Below, one piece after another: positions 42,620 to 51,147 of a stretch of 64,000 nt of DNA. This DNA is from Methylosinus sp. LW4 (GTDB taxonomy: Bacteria > Pseudomonadota > Alphaproteobacteria > Rhizobiales > Beijerinckiaceae), in the NCBI RefSeq assembly GCF_000379125.1, contig NZ_KB900626.1:2428667-2492666 (forward strand). Reading direction: 5' to 3'. The notes under the pieces were generated by a model that saw nothing but the letters and a program-made list of their open reading frames with translations, did no database searches and was not told where the DNA came from. The position numbers and the translations under genes were made by a program. How positions within the stretch are numbered: the stretch's first letter is position 1; the number at the start of each line of letters is the position of its first letter.

Positions 42620-42976
42620 ATGTCCGAGCCAGACACCTATCACGTCGCACCGCTCGTCGGCTCCATGGCCGGCGCCGGGGTAAGCGCTCTGCTGCTCAAT
42701 GGCCCTTGGCCCCTACGCCTCGTCGCGGGACTCGCAGGCGGCGCTTTCAGCTTCGTCGGCACCCCGATCTTCTCGCCGCTCGTGAGCGCTGGGGTGTCCT
42801 GGCTCTATCGGCAGGTCGGCGTCGATCCCGCCCTCGTACCCGCGGACGCTGTCCCGGGCCTTACAGGTTTTGTTCTCGGGCTGACTGGTATCGATTTTTG
42901 CCGCTGGCTCATCGAGCGCACAAAGTTCGGCTTGTCGATCATGAAGATCCCTTGGCGAAAGCCCGACCCATCCTGA
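42620..42976 (+). CDS. Small membrane protein, holin-like
   Basis: The 118-residue protein has hydrophobic stretches at about 10-30 (VGSMAGAGVSALLLNGPWPL), 32-55 and 80-100, so two or three membrane helices, and a basic C-terminus. It is the last gene of the late operon, before a strong terminator. It resembles holin-type proteins placed after spanins in Hyphomicrobiales prophages; a specific family is not certain. Confidence 0.65.
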   Translation: MSEPDTYHVAPLVGSMAGAGVSALLLNGPWPLRLVAGLAGGAFSFVGTPIFSPLVSAGVSWLYRQVGVDPALVPADAVPGLTGFVLGLTGIDFCRWLIERTKFGLSIMKIPWRKPDPS

Positions 42977-42995
42977 ACTACGTAAGCTTTCTTGT

Positions 42996-43035
42996 CCGCC
43001 CCAACAGTGAAACTGGTGGGGCGGCTTGCTTTTTT
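42996..43035 (+). terminator. Rho-independent terminator of the phage late operon
   Basis: CCGCCCCA (42996-43003) pairs with TGGGGCGG (43017-43024), with an inner CAGT/ACTG stem, followed by CTTGC and six T residues (43030-43035). Confidence 0.9.
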
Positions 43036-43099
43036 AAGATCGCTGTGGATTGCTGCCGATCAGGAATTCTCGCTGAGCCGCGCTATAGTATCATAGGTC

Positions 43100-43327
43100 A
43101 TGCATACAGACAGCTTAGACCCAGAGGACGCGCTCATCACCGCCCTGACATTCACCCTCACACTGCTACGACAAGATCGGATTTCGTTTGTTGTCGCGCG
43201 CCGCGGGCTTATTCATATCGAACGGGACCTCATCCAACGGTTTCCGGGCTTTGAAACTCAGATTCCTGATGTCGTCAGAAAGTGGCGTTTCAATCGGACC
43301 TCGCAGAATTCCAATGCTCTCCGCTGA
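43100..43327 (+). CDS. Hypothetical protein, 75 residues
   Basis: A small protein beyond the phage terminator, with a helical N-terminal half (EDALITALTFTLTLLRQDRI) and a basic C-terminus. Base composition is lower in GC than the prophage late genes. No ribosome site is obvious. It may belong to the prophage right end or flanking accessory DNA. Confidence 0.45.
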   Translation: MHTDSLDPEDALITALTFTLTLLRQDRISFVVARRGLIHIERDLIQRFPGFETQIPDVVRKWRFNRTSQNSNALR

Positions 43328-43347
43328 TCGTTTGGAGCGTAGCGCGT

Positions 43348-43590
43348 CTACTTTCCCGCATGAGAATCGTCACTTTTGATGATCGCTCCGCATTGAACGC
43401 ACTGCGAAGTCAAGTCGGCGCGAGCACGCAGGAGCGATCTAGCAGCTTCGATAAAGTAAGATGCTGCCTGGTCTATCCTCTCGACCTCGGGCTTTATGTA
43501 ATCTAGCATGCTCAATATCGGCTTTATCCCAGAGTCGTCATTCACATTTTTACCTGGCTTTGCATGCCGCACCATTCTCGTCGCCTCCAC
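43348..43590 (-). CDS. Hypothetical protein, 80 residues, C-terminal Cys pair
   Basis: The product has a helical middle (MLDYIKPEVERIDQAASYFI) and a C-x2-C near the C-terminus (SQCVQCGAII). It faces the previous gene across a short gap. Family not recognised. The first Met codon is one of two close options. Confidence 0.5.
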   Translation of the reverse strand: MEATRMVRHAKPGKNVNDDSGIKPILSMLDYIKPEVERIDQAASYFIEAARSLLRARADLTSQCVQCGAIIKSDDSHAGK

Positions 43591-43604
43591 TCAACTGTTA
43601 CGCT

Positions 43605-43793
43605 TTATGCGTTACGCTCGTCTGCTTCAGTCGTAGAATTTCGCAAATTGTCGGAAATACGAATGTAGGTCAGGCCCAAGTCCATGAAGAATGTAGCCAG
43701 GATCGGCGCCGGCTCTTCCTTCAATAGTCGCTCGATCATTTTGACATGAATTGTCGTTAGTTCCTGCAAAAATTCTCGGTATAAATCATCCAT
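43605..43793 (-). CDS. Hypothetical 62-residue helical protein
   Basis: Only the last part of a longer open frame is taken, from MDDLYREFLQELTTIHVK, because upstream codons shadow the GNAT gene. The product is an amphipathic helix bundle-like peptide (MIERLLKEEPAPILATFFMD). It lies 26 bases downstream of the GNAT gene stop and may be co-transcribed with it. Confidence 0.5.
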   Translation of the reverse strand: MDDLYREFLQELTTIHVKMIERLLKEEPAPILATFFMDLGLTYIRISDNLRNSTTEADERNA

Positions 43794-43819
43794 CGTCTTG
43801 TCTTCTTGTAGTTTTTCGT

Positions 43820-44383
43820 TCAAGTCCGGCTCTCGTATTGAGAAGGGGTGTCCCATCTTCCTTCGACCCTGAAGAGAACCGCGATGCTCGCTTGATCCGA
43901 GACAGGCCGGGGGTGCGGATCGAGATATTTCACCAGCTCGAGATAGGGCTCGGCCTCCCCTTCGAAGCGCATGGGCTCCTTGTCCGCGACCGGCTCGAAG
44001 CCCAGAACGCTGCGCCACATTCGCGCGTATTTCGGCTTCGCATGGGTGACCAGACGCTCGTAGCCCTTCTGCGCGACATGATCGAATATGAACCGAGAGC
44101 AATATTGCAGGACTCGCGGACCGCGATGCTCCTTTCGGAAGCAGGTGCGCTCCATTTTTGCGAAGTCCCGAAACCACCTCAGACGCGCGGTTCCGATCGG
44201 TTCGTCATTGGCGTAGGCGATCACATGCGTCGCCTGATAATCGTTGCCATCGAACGTCTGACGCGCCGGAACGCCGTGCTCCTCCATGAAGCAAATGCTG
44301 CGAACGGCAAAAGCGTGGAGGAGTTGTTCATACTCGGTTATAACTTCGACCCGAATGTGGTTGTAAGAGCCAGTGTCCGCCAT
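43820..44383 (-). CDS. GNAT-fold acyltransferase, autoinducer-synthase-like
   Basis: The 187-residue protein shows a GNAT/acyl-homoserine-lactone-synthase-like layout: AVRSICFMEEHGVPARQTFDG, HVIAYANDEPIGTARLRW, and EHRGPRVLQYCSRFIFDHVAQKGYERL with an acetyl-CoA-loop-like segment. It resembles N-acyl amino-acid synthase and PEP-CTERM/exosortase GNATs more than ribosomal acetylases. The substrate is unknown. A LysR regulator and a small gene lie upstream on the other side. Confidence 0.65.
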   Translation of the reverse strand: MADTGSYNHIRVEVITEYEQLLHAFAVRSICFMEEHGVPARQTFDGNDYQATHVIAYANDEPIGTARLRWFRDFAKMERTCFRKEHRGPRVLQYCSRFIFDHVAQKGYERLVTHAKPKYARMWRSVLGFEPVADKEPMRFEGEAEPYLELVKYLDPHPRPVSDQASIAVLFRVEGRWDTPSQYESRT

Positions 44384-44471
44384 GTCCTAAGCCCCAGAAA
44401 GTGTGAGCTAAACTTCATGGCCGATAGTGGATGAATGCGAAAAGTCCTGGAACAGTGCTTATTTTCATCGG

Positions 44472-44493
44472 TTGTTCAAAAACGTTCGAACAA
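44472..44493. promoter_or_regulatory. Palindromic operator-like site
   Basis: TTGTTC and GAACAA are inverted around a 10-base spacer, directly upstream of the 44504 gene and its AAGGCGGG ribosome site. It could be an operator for a dimeric regulator; none is assigned. Confidence 0.35.
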
Positions 44494-44503
44494 GGCGGGA
44501 AAA

Positions 44504-44731
44504 ATGGCAGACGACAAACACCCGACGACGCCGGACCAGGAGCGCACGCTGCTCGCTGACCTGTGCAATGAGGCCGTCGCTCTCTACGGCCCGGATTGGG
44601 AGGCGATTCAGCGGCATGTATCTGACCGCCTCAGCGGGATGGACGCGCTCGAACGGACTTACCTGATGGAAAAAGTCGAGCGGATTTTGGAATTTAGCGC
44701 ACTGGATCGTTCCCAAAATGGAATGCACTGA
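44504..44731 (+). CDS. Hypothetical acidic protein, 75 residues
   Basis: Start MADDKHPTTP chosen because AAGGCGGG lies just upstream; an upstream in-frame Met would put the palindromic site inside the gene. The product is helical and acidic (ERTLLADLCNEAVALYGPDW, DALERTYLMEKVERILEFSA). It converges with the LysR gene, with 2 bases between stops. Family not recognised. Confidence 0.55.
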   Translation: MADDKHPTTPDQERTLLADLCNEAVALYGPDWEAIQRHVSDRLSGMDALERTYLMEKVERILEFSALDRSQNGMH

Positions 44732-44733
44732 CG

Positions 44734-45753
44734 TCATTCGTCGATATTGAATAGCAATCGGAAACCATGGTCATAGGCCGATGGCCTCGCGTTCAGCTCC
44801 AACTTTTTCCCGAACCATGGGTTGGTGGGTCCAAGAACAGATGAGAGCCAATCAAAAACGAGACGCACGGGACGTGAATCGAGTCGCTGACGCACGGCGA
44901 TCAAATACATCGGCACCGAAATCCGAGCATCGAGGTTCAATGGAACGGAACTCGGCTCGAGAACCGTATAGCTCGCAAGCAGTCCTATCCCCATCCCTGA
45001 TTTGACCAGCATGCCGTAGGCGAACGGATGATCGCAGAAGTGTGCGATCGTGCCGCGCTCGCAAAGGTCGAGCCAGCTATCCCAGAGACCAGTTCTCGCC
45101 GAGTAGAAATCCGATTGGATGAACCGGTGACTTGAGATGTTTTCTTGCGTCGGCAATCCGAAATTTCGAATGTAGGTTTTTGCGGCGATCGGAATAAAGT
45201 GCAAATTTCCGAGCGGCTGAAGCGCCAAATCCCCCGTGTCCACGCTTTTGAAGCCGACCATCATGTCCGTCTGATTTTCCTTCAGATCCGTGATGTTGAA
45301 CGGCGTCTTCAGATGGACCTGAATTTTAGGATGCTCTCGGGAGAACGCCTCTAAGCTGGGCGCCAAAAAAATCGAGCTGAGAGCGTCCGTAATGCTGATG
45401 CGAACGACGCCTTCTATTTCCCCCGCTTTTGATTTGATGCCGCTGCTGAGCGCGAAGAGCTGCTGGTCTAATTTGCAGACCGACTGGGCGAGCAACTCCC
45501 CCTTTTCGGTGAAAATCAAGCCGTGCTTCGTCGGCACGACCAACTGCGACCCCATGAGGTCTTGCAATCGCTTGACCTGCCGGCTGACCGTGGGGTGGCT
45601 CATCCCGAGCATTTCGGCCGCGCGGTTGAACGAGCGCGCCTTCGCGACGGCCAGGAACACGCGCAGCTCGCCCCAAAACTGGCCGCTCAGAATATCCTGA
45701 TCCTCCATCGCCTTACGATGGAGGGATTTCTGGTCGGACGTAAACGGTTCCAT
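44734..45753 (-). CDS. LysR-family transcriptional regulator
   Basis: A 339-residue regulator with the LysR helix-turn-helix at residues 41-66 (SFNRAAEMLGMSHPTVSRQV) and a type-2 periplasmic-binding-like effector domain (EGVVRISITDALSSIFLAPS onward). The frame is about 30 residues longer than usual at the N-terminus; ATG at 45708 (MEDQDILSG) is a good alternative. Its target is not evident; the nearest divergent region (45754-45958) holds no gene. Confidence 0.9.
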   Translation of the reverse strand: MEPFTSDQKSLHRKAMEDQDILSGQFWGELRVFLAVAKARSFNRAAEMLGMSHPTVSRQVKRLQDLMGSQLVVPTKHGLIFTEKGELLAQSVCKLDQQLFALSSGIKSKAGEIEGVVRISITDALSSIFLAPSLEAFSREHPKIQVHLKTPFNITDLKENQTDMMVGFKSVDTGDLALQPLGNLHFIPIAAKTYIRNFGLPTQENISSHRFIQSDFYSARTGLWDSWLDLCERGTIAHFCDHPFAYGMLVKSGMGIGLLASYTVLEPSSVPLNLDARISVPMYLIAVRQRLDSRPVRLVFDWLSSVLGPTNPWFGKKLELNARPSAYDHGFRLLFNIDE

Positions 45754-45958
45754 GTCACAACCCGCGCGCCGCGCAGGGAAGTCCCCACGGCATTTGCCTG
45801 AGGCTTAACGATTGCAGCAAAAATGTGTCGAGTCGAGATTTTTGTGTTATGAGAATGTCTTACAGCGGCGGTCTAGGTTAATTTTCCCGAGTGGCTCGCG
45901 CTGGCTTCCCGGATGTTCGCGCTCGAATCTCTCTTTCAATCAATCGCCACCGCGCCGC

Positions 45959-46216
45959 TCACGAGCCGTCCGAGGACTCCGGTGATTTCGGCTGACGGCT
46001 CGGCGCAATGGGCGTTGAAAAATAGAAGTGCTGCCCGGTGAGCATCAGCGCTAGGGCGTCTATCGCCGCAATGACAGTCTCCCCCGCGTAATAGAGCGGG
46101 CCGCCGACCCGCATCCGGGTCTGCTCCCGAATGACCGCCTCGCGGCATGCTCGCAGCTCCTCGAGGAGGCGCGGCTTGTCGACGAAGGCGTCAGATCGGG
46201 AAGTCCGGCGGACCAT
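45959..46216 (-). CDS. Small SOS-regulated protein of unknown function
   Basis: An 85-residue protein with a helical middle (KPRLLEELRACREAVIREQT) and a hydrophobic segment (YYAGETVIAAIDALALMLTG). A ribosome site GGAG precedes the ATG, and a perfect alphaproteobacterial LexA box lies 14 bases upstream. No homologue recognised. The regulation points to DNA-damage response or toxin/defence function. Confidence 0.65.
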   Translation of the reverse strand: MVRRTSRSDAFVDKPRLLEELRACREAVIREQTRMRVGGPLYYAGETVIAAIDALALMLTGQHFYFSTPIAPSRQPKSPESSDGS

Positions 46217-46230
46217 GCGGCATCTCCGTT

Positions 46231-46245
46231 GTTCTTTTTTTGTTC
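46231..46245 (-). promoter_or_regulatory. LexA (SOS) box, alphaproteobacterial type
   Basis: GTTC-N7-GTTC (GAAC-N7-GAAC on the coding strand; the N7 is seven T) matches the direct-repeat LexA site of Rhizobium, Caulobacter and Rhodobacter exactly. It sits just ahead of the ribosome site of the small leftward gene. Confidence 0.7.
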
Positions 46246-46364
46246 TTACGCTATGAGACGGCCGGAAGGAAGCCCAAGGCGCTCCGAACGGCCGGCACGC
46301 TGAGCGGTCATCCGCCTGTCGCGGAATGCCGGCATCGGTGACGGAGCGTACGTTTCAGTAGGAA

Positions 46365-47303
46365 ATGATCATGATGAAGACATTGCTTCGCACCGCCTCA
46401 GCCGTCGCGCTCCTCGCTCTGTCGACGACCACTGCCCGCGCCTGGTGGGACATGGGCCATATGACCGTCGCAGCGGTCGCCTATGATCGCCTGACGCCCG
46501 CCGCGCGAGCGCGCGCTGCCGCACTCCTGCGGCTCAATCCGAATTTCGACAATTGGGTGCGCGGCGTGCCGGCGGCGGAACAGGATCGCGCCGCCTTCGT
46601 CCATGCCGCGACCTGGGCCGACGACATCAAGCGGAGCAACAACTACCAGCGGGGCTCGATCGCGCAGGACGGCACCGACGCGACGGCGAACGTCGGCTAT
46701 TCCGACCACCTTGTCCACGACTACTGGCACTATGTCGACCTGCCGTTCTCGTCCGACGGCACGCCTGGCGAATCGCCTCGGGCGCCGAACGCGCTGACGC
46801 AGATCGAGGCGTTCCGTCAGACCCTCGCGTCCAATTCGGCGAGTGACGACGTGAAGTCCTACGATCTCGCGTGGCTGCTCCATCTGGTCGGCGATGTTCA
46901 CCAGCCGCTGCACGCGACATCGCGGTTCTCGCGCGGCATGCCGAAGGGCGATCAGGGCGGCAATAAGGAGACGGTGTGCCTCGCGTTCACATGCGGGGCG
47001 AAGCTGCATGCTTATTGGGATGGCCTGCTCGGCGATCGCGGCGGCCCGTCGGATGCCGAGGCCCTCGCGGCCACCCTGCCCTTGCCCGATGCTACTGCAG
47101 CAGCGGTCGAGGATCCGGCGACCTGGGTGAAAGAGAGCGAGCAGTTGGCGGAGCAGGCGGTCTATATCGGGCCAATCGGCGACGGTGCAGGGCCATTCGC
47201 CCTGACCGACGCCTATCAGGCCGACGCCAAGCGGATCGCGGAGCAGCAGGTCGCCCTCGCGGGCGCCAGGCTGGCGCGTCTCATCAACGCAAGGCTGCGG
47301 TAG
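46365..47303 (+). CDS. Secreted S1/P1-type nuclease
   Basis: The 312-residue enzyme has a signal peptide (LLRTASAVALLALSTTTARA) followed at once by the mature Trp (WWDMGHMTVA), which supplies the first zinc ligands. The zinc-binding histidines and aspartates are seen in HAATWADDIKRS, HYVDLPFS, WLLHLVGDVHQPLHA and GGNKE...KLHAYWD. S1/P1 nucleases degrade single-stranded DNA and RNA and cleave 3'-phosphates. It converges with the phosphatase gene, suggesting joint use of extracellular nucleic acids. An ATG at 46371 is an equal start. Confidence 0.92.
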   Translation: MIMMKTLLRTASAVALLALSTTTARAWWDMGHMTVAAVAYDRLTPAARARAAALLRLNPNFDNWVRGVPAAEQDRAAFVHAATWADDIKRSNNYQRGSIAQDGTDATANVGYSDHLVHDYWHYVDLPFSSDGTPGESPRAPNALTQIEAFRQTLASNSASDDVKSYDLAWLLHLVGDVHQPLHATSRFSRGMPKGDQGGNKETVCLAFTCGAKLHAYWDGLLGDRGGPSDAEALAATLPLPDATAAAVEDPATWVKESEQLAEQAVYIGPIGDGAGPFALTDAYQADAKRIAEQQVALAGARLARLINARLR

Positions 47304-47340
47304 GCTCCTCGAACGAGCTTTTCGGTCTCGGCGCCATCGC

Positions 47341-49524
47341 TCACCGAGCCTCGTGCGTCCGCCGCAAGGAGCGCACGGCTTCGATCAGACGAGACGCGCG
47401 CCCTGCAAGACGTTCGGCCTGCTCGTCCTGCAGCCGACGGCCCTGGAATGCGGCGCCGTCGAGCGCGGTCTTGATTTCGAGCGCAAGAGCATCGCGATCC
47501 GCCGTCAGTCGCTGAAGGATCGAGAGAAAGGCGGCGTAGGACGCGTCATCGCCGTTGATCGCCCGCGTCGCGACGGCGAGCGACGCTTTGCCGAGCGCGC
47601 CGAGAGGGGCGTTGAGCTGCTTGTACACCCGCGCTAGGTGAGCATAGCCTTCGCCCGACTCGCCTCGCAGCGTACGAGACAGCGCATGCGGCTCGATCGC
47701 CTCGACGATGACGCGCCCGTCATGCACGTAGTCGTCGGAGAGACCGACCAGCGTCATCAGAGTCGGGCGCAGGTCGGTATGGTCGGTGAACACCGCATCG
47801 TTGCGGCCGCCCTTCTTCAGCCCAGGGCCGGCGAGGCCGAACCAGGTGCGCACGATGTCTTGCTGCACATCGCCGTGGTTCCAGGCGAAGCCGCTGTTCT
47901 GGAACACGCAGTCTGTCGGCTTGGTCGCGCAGTCACCAAGCGGCGCGAGCGGCAGGGAGCCCCTCGTCGTCTGGAAGAAATAATCCTCGGCGCCGAACAG
48001 GGTCAGCGTCGGATTACGCGCCTCGCTCGCCGTCAGCATATGCAGCAGCTTCATCTCTGCGCGATCGGCGACATAGGCTTCGAGCCGGTCGACTTGGCTT
48101 TCCTTGCCCGGCAGCGGATTGGCCCAAGTGAGCGCGGCGATCTGCTTCTCGAAGACACGCGTCAGCGGATCGGTCGGCGCCGGATTGCCATCCAGATAGA
48201 CGACGGGCGCCGAATCGGAATGGACGAGGAAGGCCGAGGGGGCGGCGCCCGTCTCCGACAGAATGGTCGAGTCGAAATTGACCGTCAGCTCGCCGACGCT
48301 GCGCTTATTTGTGCCCGGATAGACGTAAGCACAGGGCGTCGTCACGCCATCGCAATTCGACGGCGTCGGCGTTCCGCCGACGAAATGGTCGTTCTCATCC
48401 GCGGTGACGAGGAAAATTGTGTTGGTCTCGTCGATGCCGTCGGCCTTCAAGCGCGCGAAGAATTTTCCGAAGGCGTCGTCATAGATCTTGTTCTGCTCGA
48501 CATAGCCCTTCTCGCCTGGACCGAATGTCGGCGTCGAAGTGTCGGAGGAGATACCGCGCTGATCGTGGGTCGGCGCAATGTAGCCGTAGACCACTGGGAC
48601 GCCGGCCTCGAGCAGGGTCGCGACAAATCCGAGAGTCTGCGAAACAGTCGGATTGAAGCCCGGAAAGCCCGGGTTGCCTTGAGAATCTGCGATGACATTT
48701 CCATCGAGGTCCTTGACCGGACCCGAGGGCGAAATCACCGGCTGCACATTGCTCGCGCCATAGAGCGCGCTGAAGCCTGCATAGCCGCCCGGCTCGTCCG
48801 ACAGCACATCGGGGCCGCCGGCGCTGCAGCGCGAACTGCCCTGCGCGCAATGCACGGCGACGCCGAGCCAATTGGCGGCCGGAAGCGCTTTCGTCTTGGG
48901 ATTGGACGAGGCGAGCTGCGCGACGACGGTCGAATATTGTGTCGACGAAGTTCCGAAAACGGTGGCGATATCGCCCGGCAGCGTCTCGAAATCGATGTCC
49001 GCAACCGAAAAGGCGCCGACGTCGCATCCCGCGCGGGTAAAAGCGACCCAGGGCGCCGGCGCGGTCTTGCCGTTGTCGGAGATCAGCACCGGCAGGCCGT
49101 CGGTGGCGTCCTTGGCAGTCCAATAGACGAAGTTCGAATGCGATCCTGTCGGATGGCCGCTTCCGTCGAAGACGCGATAGCTGTTGGAGACCGGAAGGCC
49201 GTTGCGATCGGGATAGAGACCGGTCATGCCCGTGACGAGATCGACGGCCGTGTGTGAGATGAGGCCCGTGTAGTGATTGCCGCTGACGACCCCGTTCTTG
49301 GCCAGGAAGTTCAACAGATTGGGCATCTGCTCGAGGTCCGAGGGAACATTCGGATTGTCGCGGCGCAGATGGACGTTGTCGAACTGGAGATGCACCACAT
49401 GCTTGACGCCGCCGCCGAGCCGACAAACAGGTGCGGCGTGGGCCTGCGCGCCGAGCGAGACCGCAAAGAAGAGACCGAATAGGACAGACGAACCCGCCGC
49501 AAATCTAAAATGGATTTTTTGCAT
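47341..49524 (-). CDS. Secreted alkaline-phosphatase-superfamily protein
   Basis: The 727-residue protein has a signal peptide (ending SLGAQAHA), then an alkaline-phosphatase/arylsulfatase-like fold: VVHLQFDNVH (metal Asp), NHYTGLISHTAVDLVTGMTG with the nucleophile Thr/Ser region, and VTADENDHFVGG late metal ligands. It belongs to the phosphoesterase-type superfamily; the exact substrate (phosphate ester or phosphonate) is not clear. It converges with a secreted nuclease and has a PHO-like repeat upstream. Confidence 0.8.
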   Translation of the reverse strand: MQKIHFRFAAGSSVLFGLFFAVSLGAQAHAAPVCRLGGGVKHVVHLQFDNVHLRRDNPNVPSDLEQMPNLLNFLAKNGVVSGNHYTGLISHTAVDLVTGMTGLYPDRNGLPVSNSYRVFDGSGHPTGSHSNFVYWTAKDATDGLPVLISDNGKTAPAPWVAFTRAGCDVGAFSVADIDFETLPGDIATVFGTSSTQYSTVVAQLASSNPKTKALPAANWLGVAVHCAQGSSRCSAGGPDVLSDEPGGYAGFSALYGASNVQPVISPSGPVKDLDGNVIADSQGNPGFPGFNPTVSQTLGFVATLLEAGVPVVYGYIAPTHDQRGISSDTSTPTFGPGEKGYVEQNKIYDDAFGKFFARLKADGIDETNTIFLVTADENDHFVGGTPTPSNCDGVTTPCAYVYPGTNKRSVGELTVNFDSTILSETGAAPSAFLVHSDSAPVVYLDGNPAPTDPLTRVFEKQIAALTWANPLPGKESQVDRLEAYVADRAEMKLLHMLTASEARNPTLTLFGAEDYFFQTTRGSLPLAPLGDCATKPTDCVFQNSGFAWNHGDVQQDIVRTWFGLAGPGLKKGGRNDAVFTDHTDLRPTLMTLVGLSDDYVHDGRVIVEAIEPHALSRTLRGESGEGYAHLARVYKQLNAPLGALGKASLAVATRAINGDDASYAAFLSILQRLTADRDALALEIKTALDGAAFQGRRLQDEQAERLAGRASRLIEAVRSLRRTHEAR

Positions 49525-49617
49525 ACTTCCACTCCCTGATAGGGTCGCGTCGGCGCCGGCCTTCGCGCTCCCGGCGGAATGGCTAACAAGAGGGAGTATC
49601 GAGGTCGCGACGAGCGA

Positions 49618-49635
49618 ATGACGCCGTCATGACGC
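49618..49635 (-). promoter_or_regulatory. PHO-box-like direct repeat upstream of the phosphatase
   Basis: On the minus strand GCGTCAT is repeated with a 4-base spacer, giving an 11-base period. The alphaproteobacterial PhoB site is CTGTCAT-N4-CTGTCAT; GTCAT is conserved in both halves. It lies about 95 bases before the start codon. The rest of 49525-49874 holds no gene I can support. Confidence 0.4.
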
Positions 49636-49874
49636 GATGGTGCGGCGAAGGAGGAGGAGCTCGCGTCGCGCAGCAGCAAGCGACGCTCGCGGGCGCGAGG
49701 CTTGCTGCGGTAGCCGTCTAGCTAGGAGGGCACCGGCGCCGTTCGAATTTCGGCTTTTGACCTATCCCGCCGTACTCGCCATTCCAATCAATAACCACTT
49801 TGCCTGTAGGCGCTCAGGTAAAACGCTAGCACCGTGTCCGCGTGACTTGGTGATGTCGGCAAGGAAGCCCTAAC

Positions 49875-51083
49875 TCAGACGCGCGTGAGCTTCGACCGAT
49901 GGGAGTAAAAGGCACAGCTGCCACCGCCCTTCCACCCGACCAGGGCGCTGATGCCGCCCGCCTCGCCGTCGCGAACGGCCCGAAGTCTATTCACGCAGTG
50001 GGTGGCAATATGAGGCCCCTGCTCGATGCCCAGAAAGTTGCGCCCCATCTTCATGGCGACCGACGCCGTGGTCCCGGAGCCCAAATAGGCGTCGAGGATA
50101 AGGTCTCCCGGGTTGCTAGCGATGTGGAGTATGCGTTGCACCAGCCCCTCCGGCTTCGGCGTATCGAATACTGCCTCCTTCGTGAGAAGCGCCATCAGGT
50201 GCTTCTTCGCGGAGTCCGTGGTGCCGACCTCATCGGCCATCCACAGCGTCGAAGGGGCGACCCCGATCTTCGCCTCGCTCAAATACTTCTTAAGGCGCGG
50301 CACAGCATTCCCGTCGCGGCCGAAGTAGACGCGGCCGTCACGTATTTCGGCCTCCATCTTGGGCTTGTTGTAAACCCAGCAGCGCCCCTTCGGCGGGCAA
50401 TGCAGTCGTCCGTTCGGCGCAACCAGCGTGTAGAATTGCGACTTCGTGGCGTGACCGTCCTGGACATTGGCGGACACCGACTGCCACGCGCCCCTCGGGT
50501 CGTTGTCGGGGTTCTTGTAACGGTCGAGGATTTCCGGTGGCGCGGCCAGCAGATTCCTCGAACGCTTGAACGCCTCTGCACTCCTCGCGAAGCACAGGAT
50601 GTACTCATGGTTCGTGGAGAACGGCCTACGGTTCTCCCTGGTCTTGCGGTGGTTCCAAACCACAGAAGAGATAAAGTTCTCGGACCCGAACACATCGTCA
50701 CCGATCTGCCTGAGGTTGTGCAGCTCACTGTCGTCGATCGAGACCCAGAGGGACCCGTCAACTGTCAAAGTCTCCCTCAGCATCTTCATGCGATGAATCA
50801 TGCGGTCCAGCCAGACGCGCCGACCGAGCCGGTCATCGTAGTGCCGGTACACCTCGGCATTGTTGTACGGCGGGTCTATGTAAATGCACTTCACGCGTCC
50901 CTTGATCGCGGCACCAAGAGAGTCGAGGACCGCGAGGTTTTCGCCGTGGACGATGGCATTGCCCGTCTGGACCTCTCCGATGCACAGCTTTGCCTCGCGG
51001 GTGAAGCCGTTGCTCTCGTCCATCATGCGCGGGAGCGCGCCTGGTGCTGCAGAAGTTCGTAACTTGCTTCTCATAGCCCTCAC
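49875..51083 (-). CDS. Beta-class DNA methyltransferase (Mod-like)
   Basis: A 402-residue site-specific methylase with catalytic motif IV first (CIYIDPPYNNAEVYRHYDD, Asp70) and AdoMet motif I last (LILDAYLGSGTTASVAMKMG, about 335-355), the beta-class order seen in type III Mod and many type II N6-adenine/N4-cytosine enzymes. It diverges from a D12 methylase across 64 bases and is part of the candidate R-M cluster. The frame opens with GTG; ATG at 51074 and ATG at 51026 (MMDESNGF) are alternatives. Confidence 0.88.
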   Translation of the reverse strand: MRAMRSKLRTSAAPGALPRMMDESNGFTREAKLCIGEVQTGNAIVHGENLAVLDSLGAAIKGRVKCIYIDPPYNNAEVYRHYDDRLGRRVWLDRMIHRMKMLRETLTVDGSLWVSIDDSELHNLRQIGDDVFGSENFISSVVWNHRKTRENRRPFSTNHEYILCFARSAEAFKRSRNLLAAPPEILDRYKNPDNDPRGAWQSVSANVQDGHATKSQFYTLVAPNGRLHCPPKGRCWVYNKPKMEAEIRDGRVYFGRDGNAVPRLKKYLSEAKIGVAPSTLWMADEVGTTDSAKKHLMALLTKEAVFDTPKPEGLVQRILHIASNPGDLILDAYLGSGTTASVAMKMGRNFLGIEQGPHIATHCVNRLRAVRDGEAGGISALVGWKGGGSCAFYSHRSKLTRV

Positions 51084-51147
51084 GGTGTCTTGTCGTCGCG
51101 GAGGCCGTCGACTGATTCGAGTCTAGGGCTAAAAGGGTAGCAAAGTC

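Larger units (their letters stand above)
1..43035. mobile_element. Prophage (siphovirus type), left end outside the window
   Basis: A continuous set of phage genes runs from leftward recombination genes through repressor/Cro, replication, terminase, HK97-type head, non-contractile tail with a long tape-measure protein, and lysis genes, ending at a strong terminator. No integrase or att site is visible, so attL and the integrase should lie to the left of position 1. All recognised structural modules look intact, which suggests a recently active prophage. The exact right junction is not resolved; the terminator marks the last phage gene. Confidence 0.93.

Noticed and set aside
43605-44177. Longer version of the 62-residue gene
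   Set aside because: Its first 128 codons are an Arg/Gly-rich shadow of the GNAT gene; only the last part looks like protein.
44474-44487. Second LexA box
   Set aside because: GTTC-N6-GTTC has a 6-base spacer, not 7, so it does not fit the consensus.
47638-49257. 539-codon frame antisense to the phosphatase gene
   Set aside because: Arg-rich shadow frame with no signal or motif.
49739-49756. Possible att repeat of tRNA-Ser (GTTCGAAT)
   Set aside because: Only 8 bases match the T-loop, and the orientation is inverted relative to the tRNA copy.
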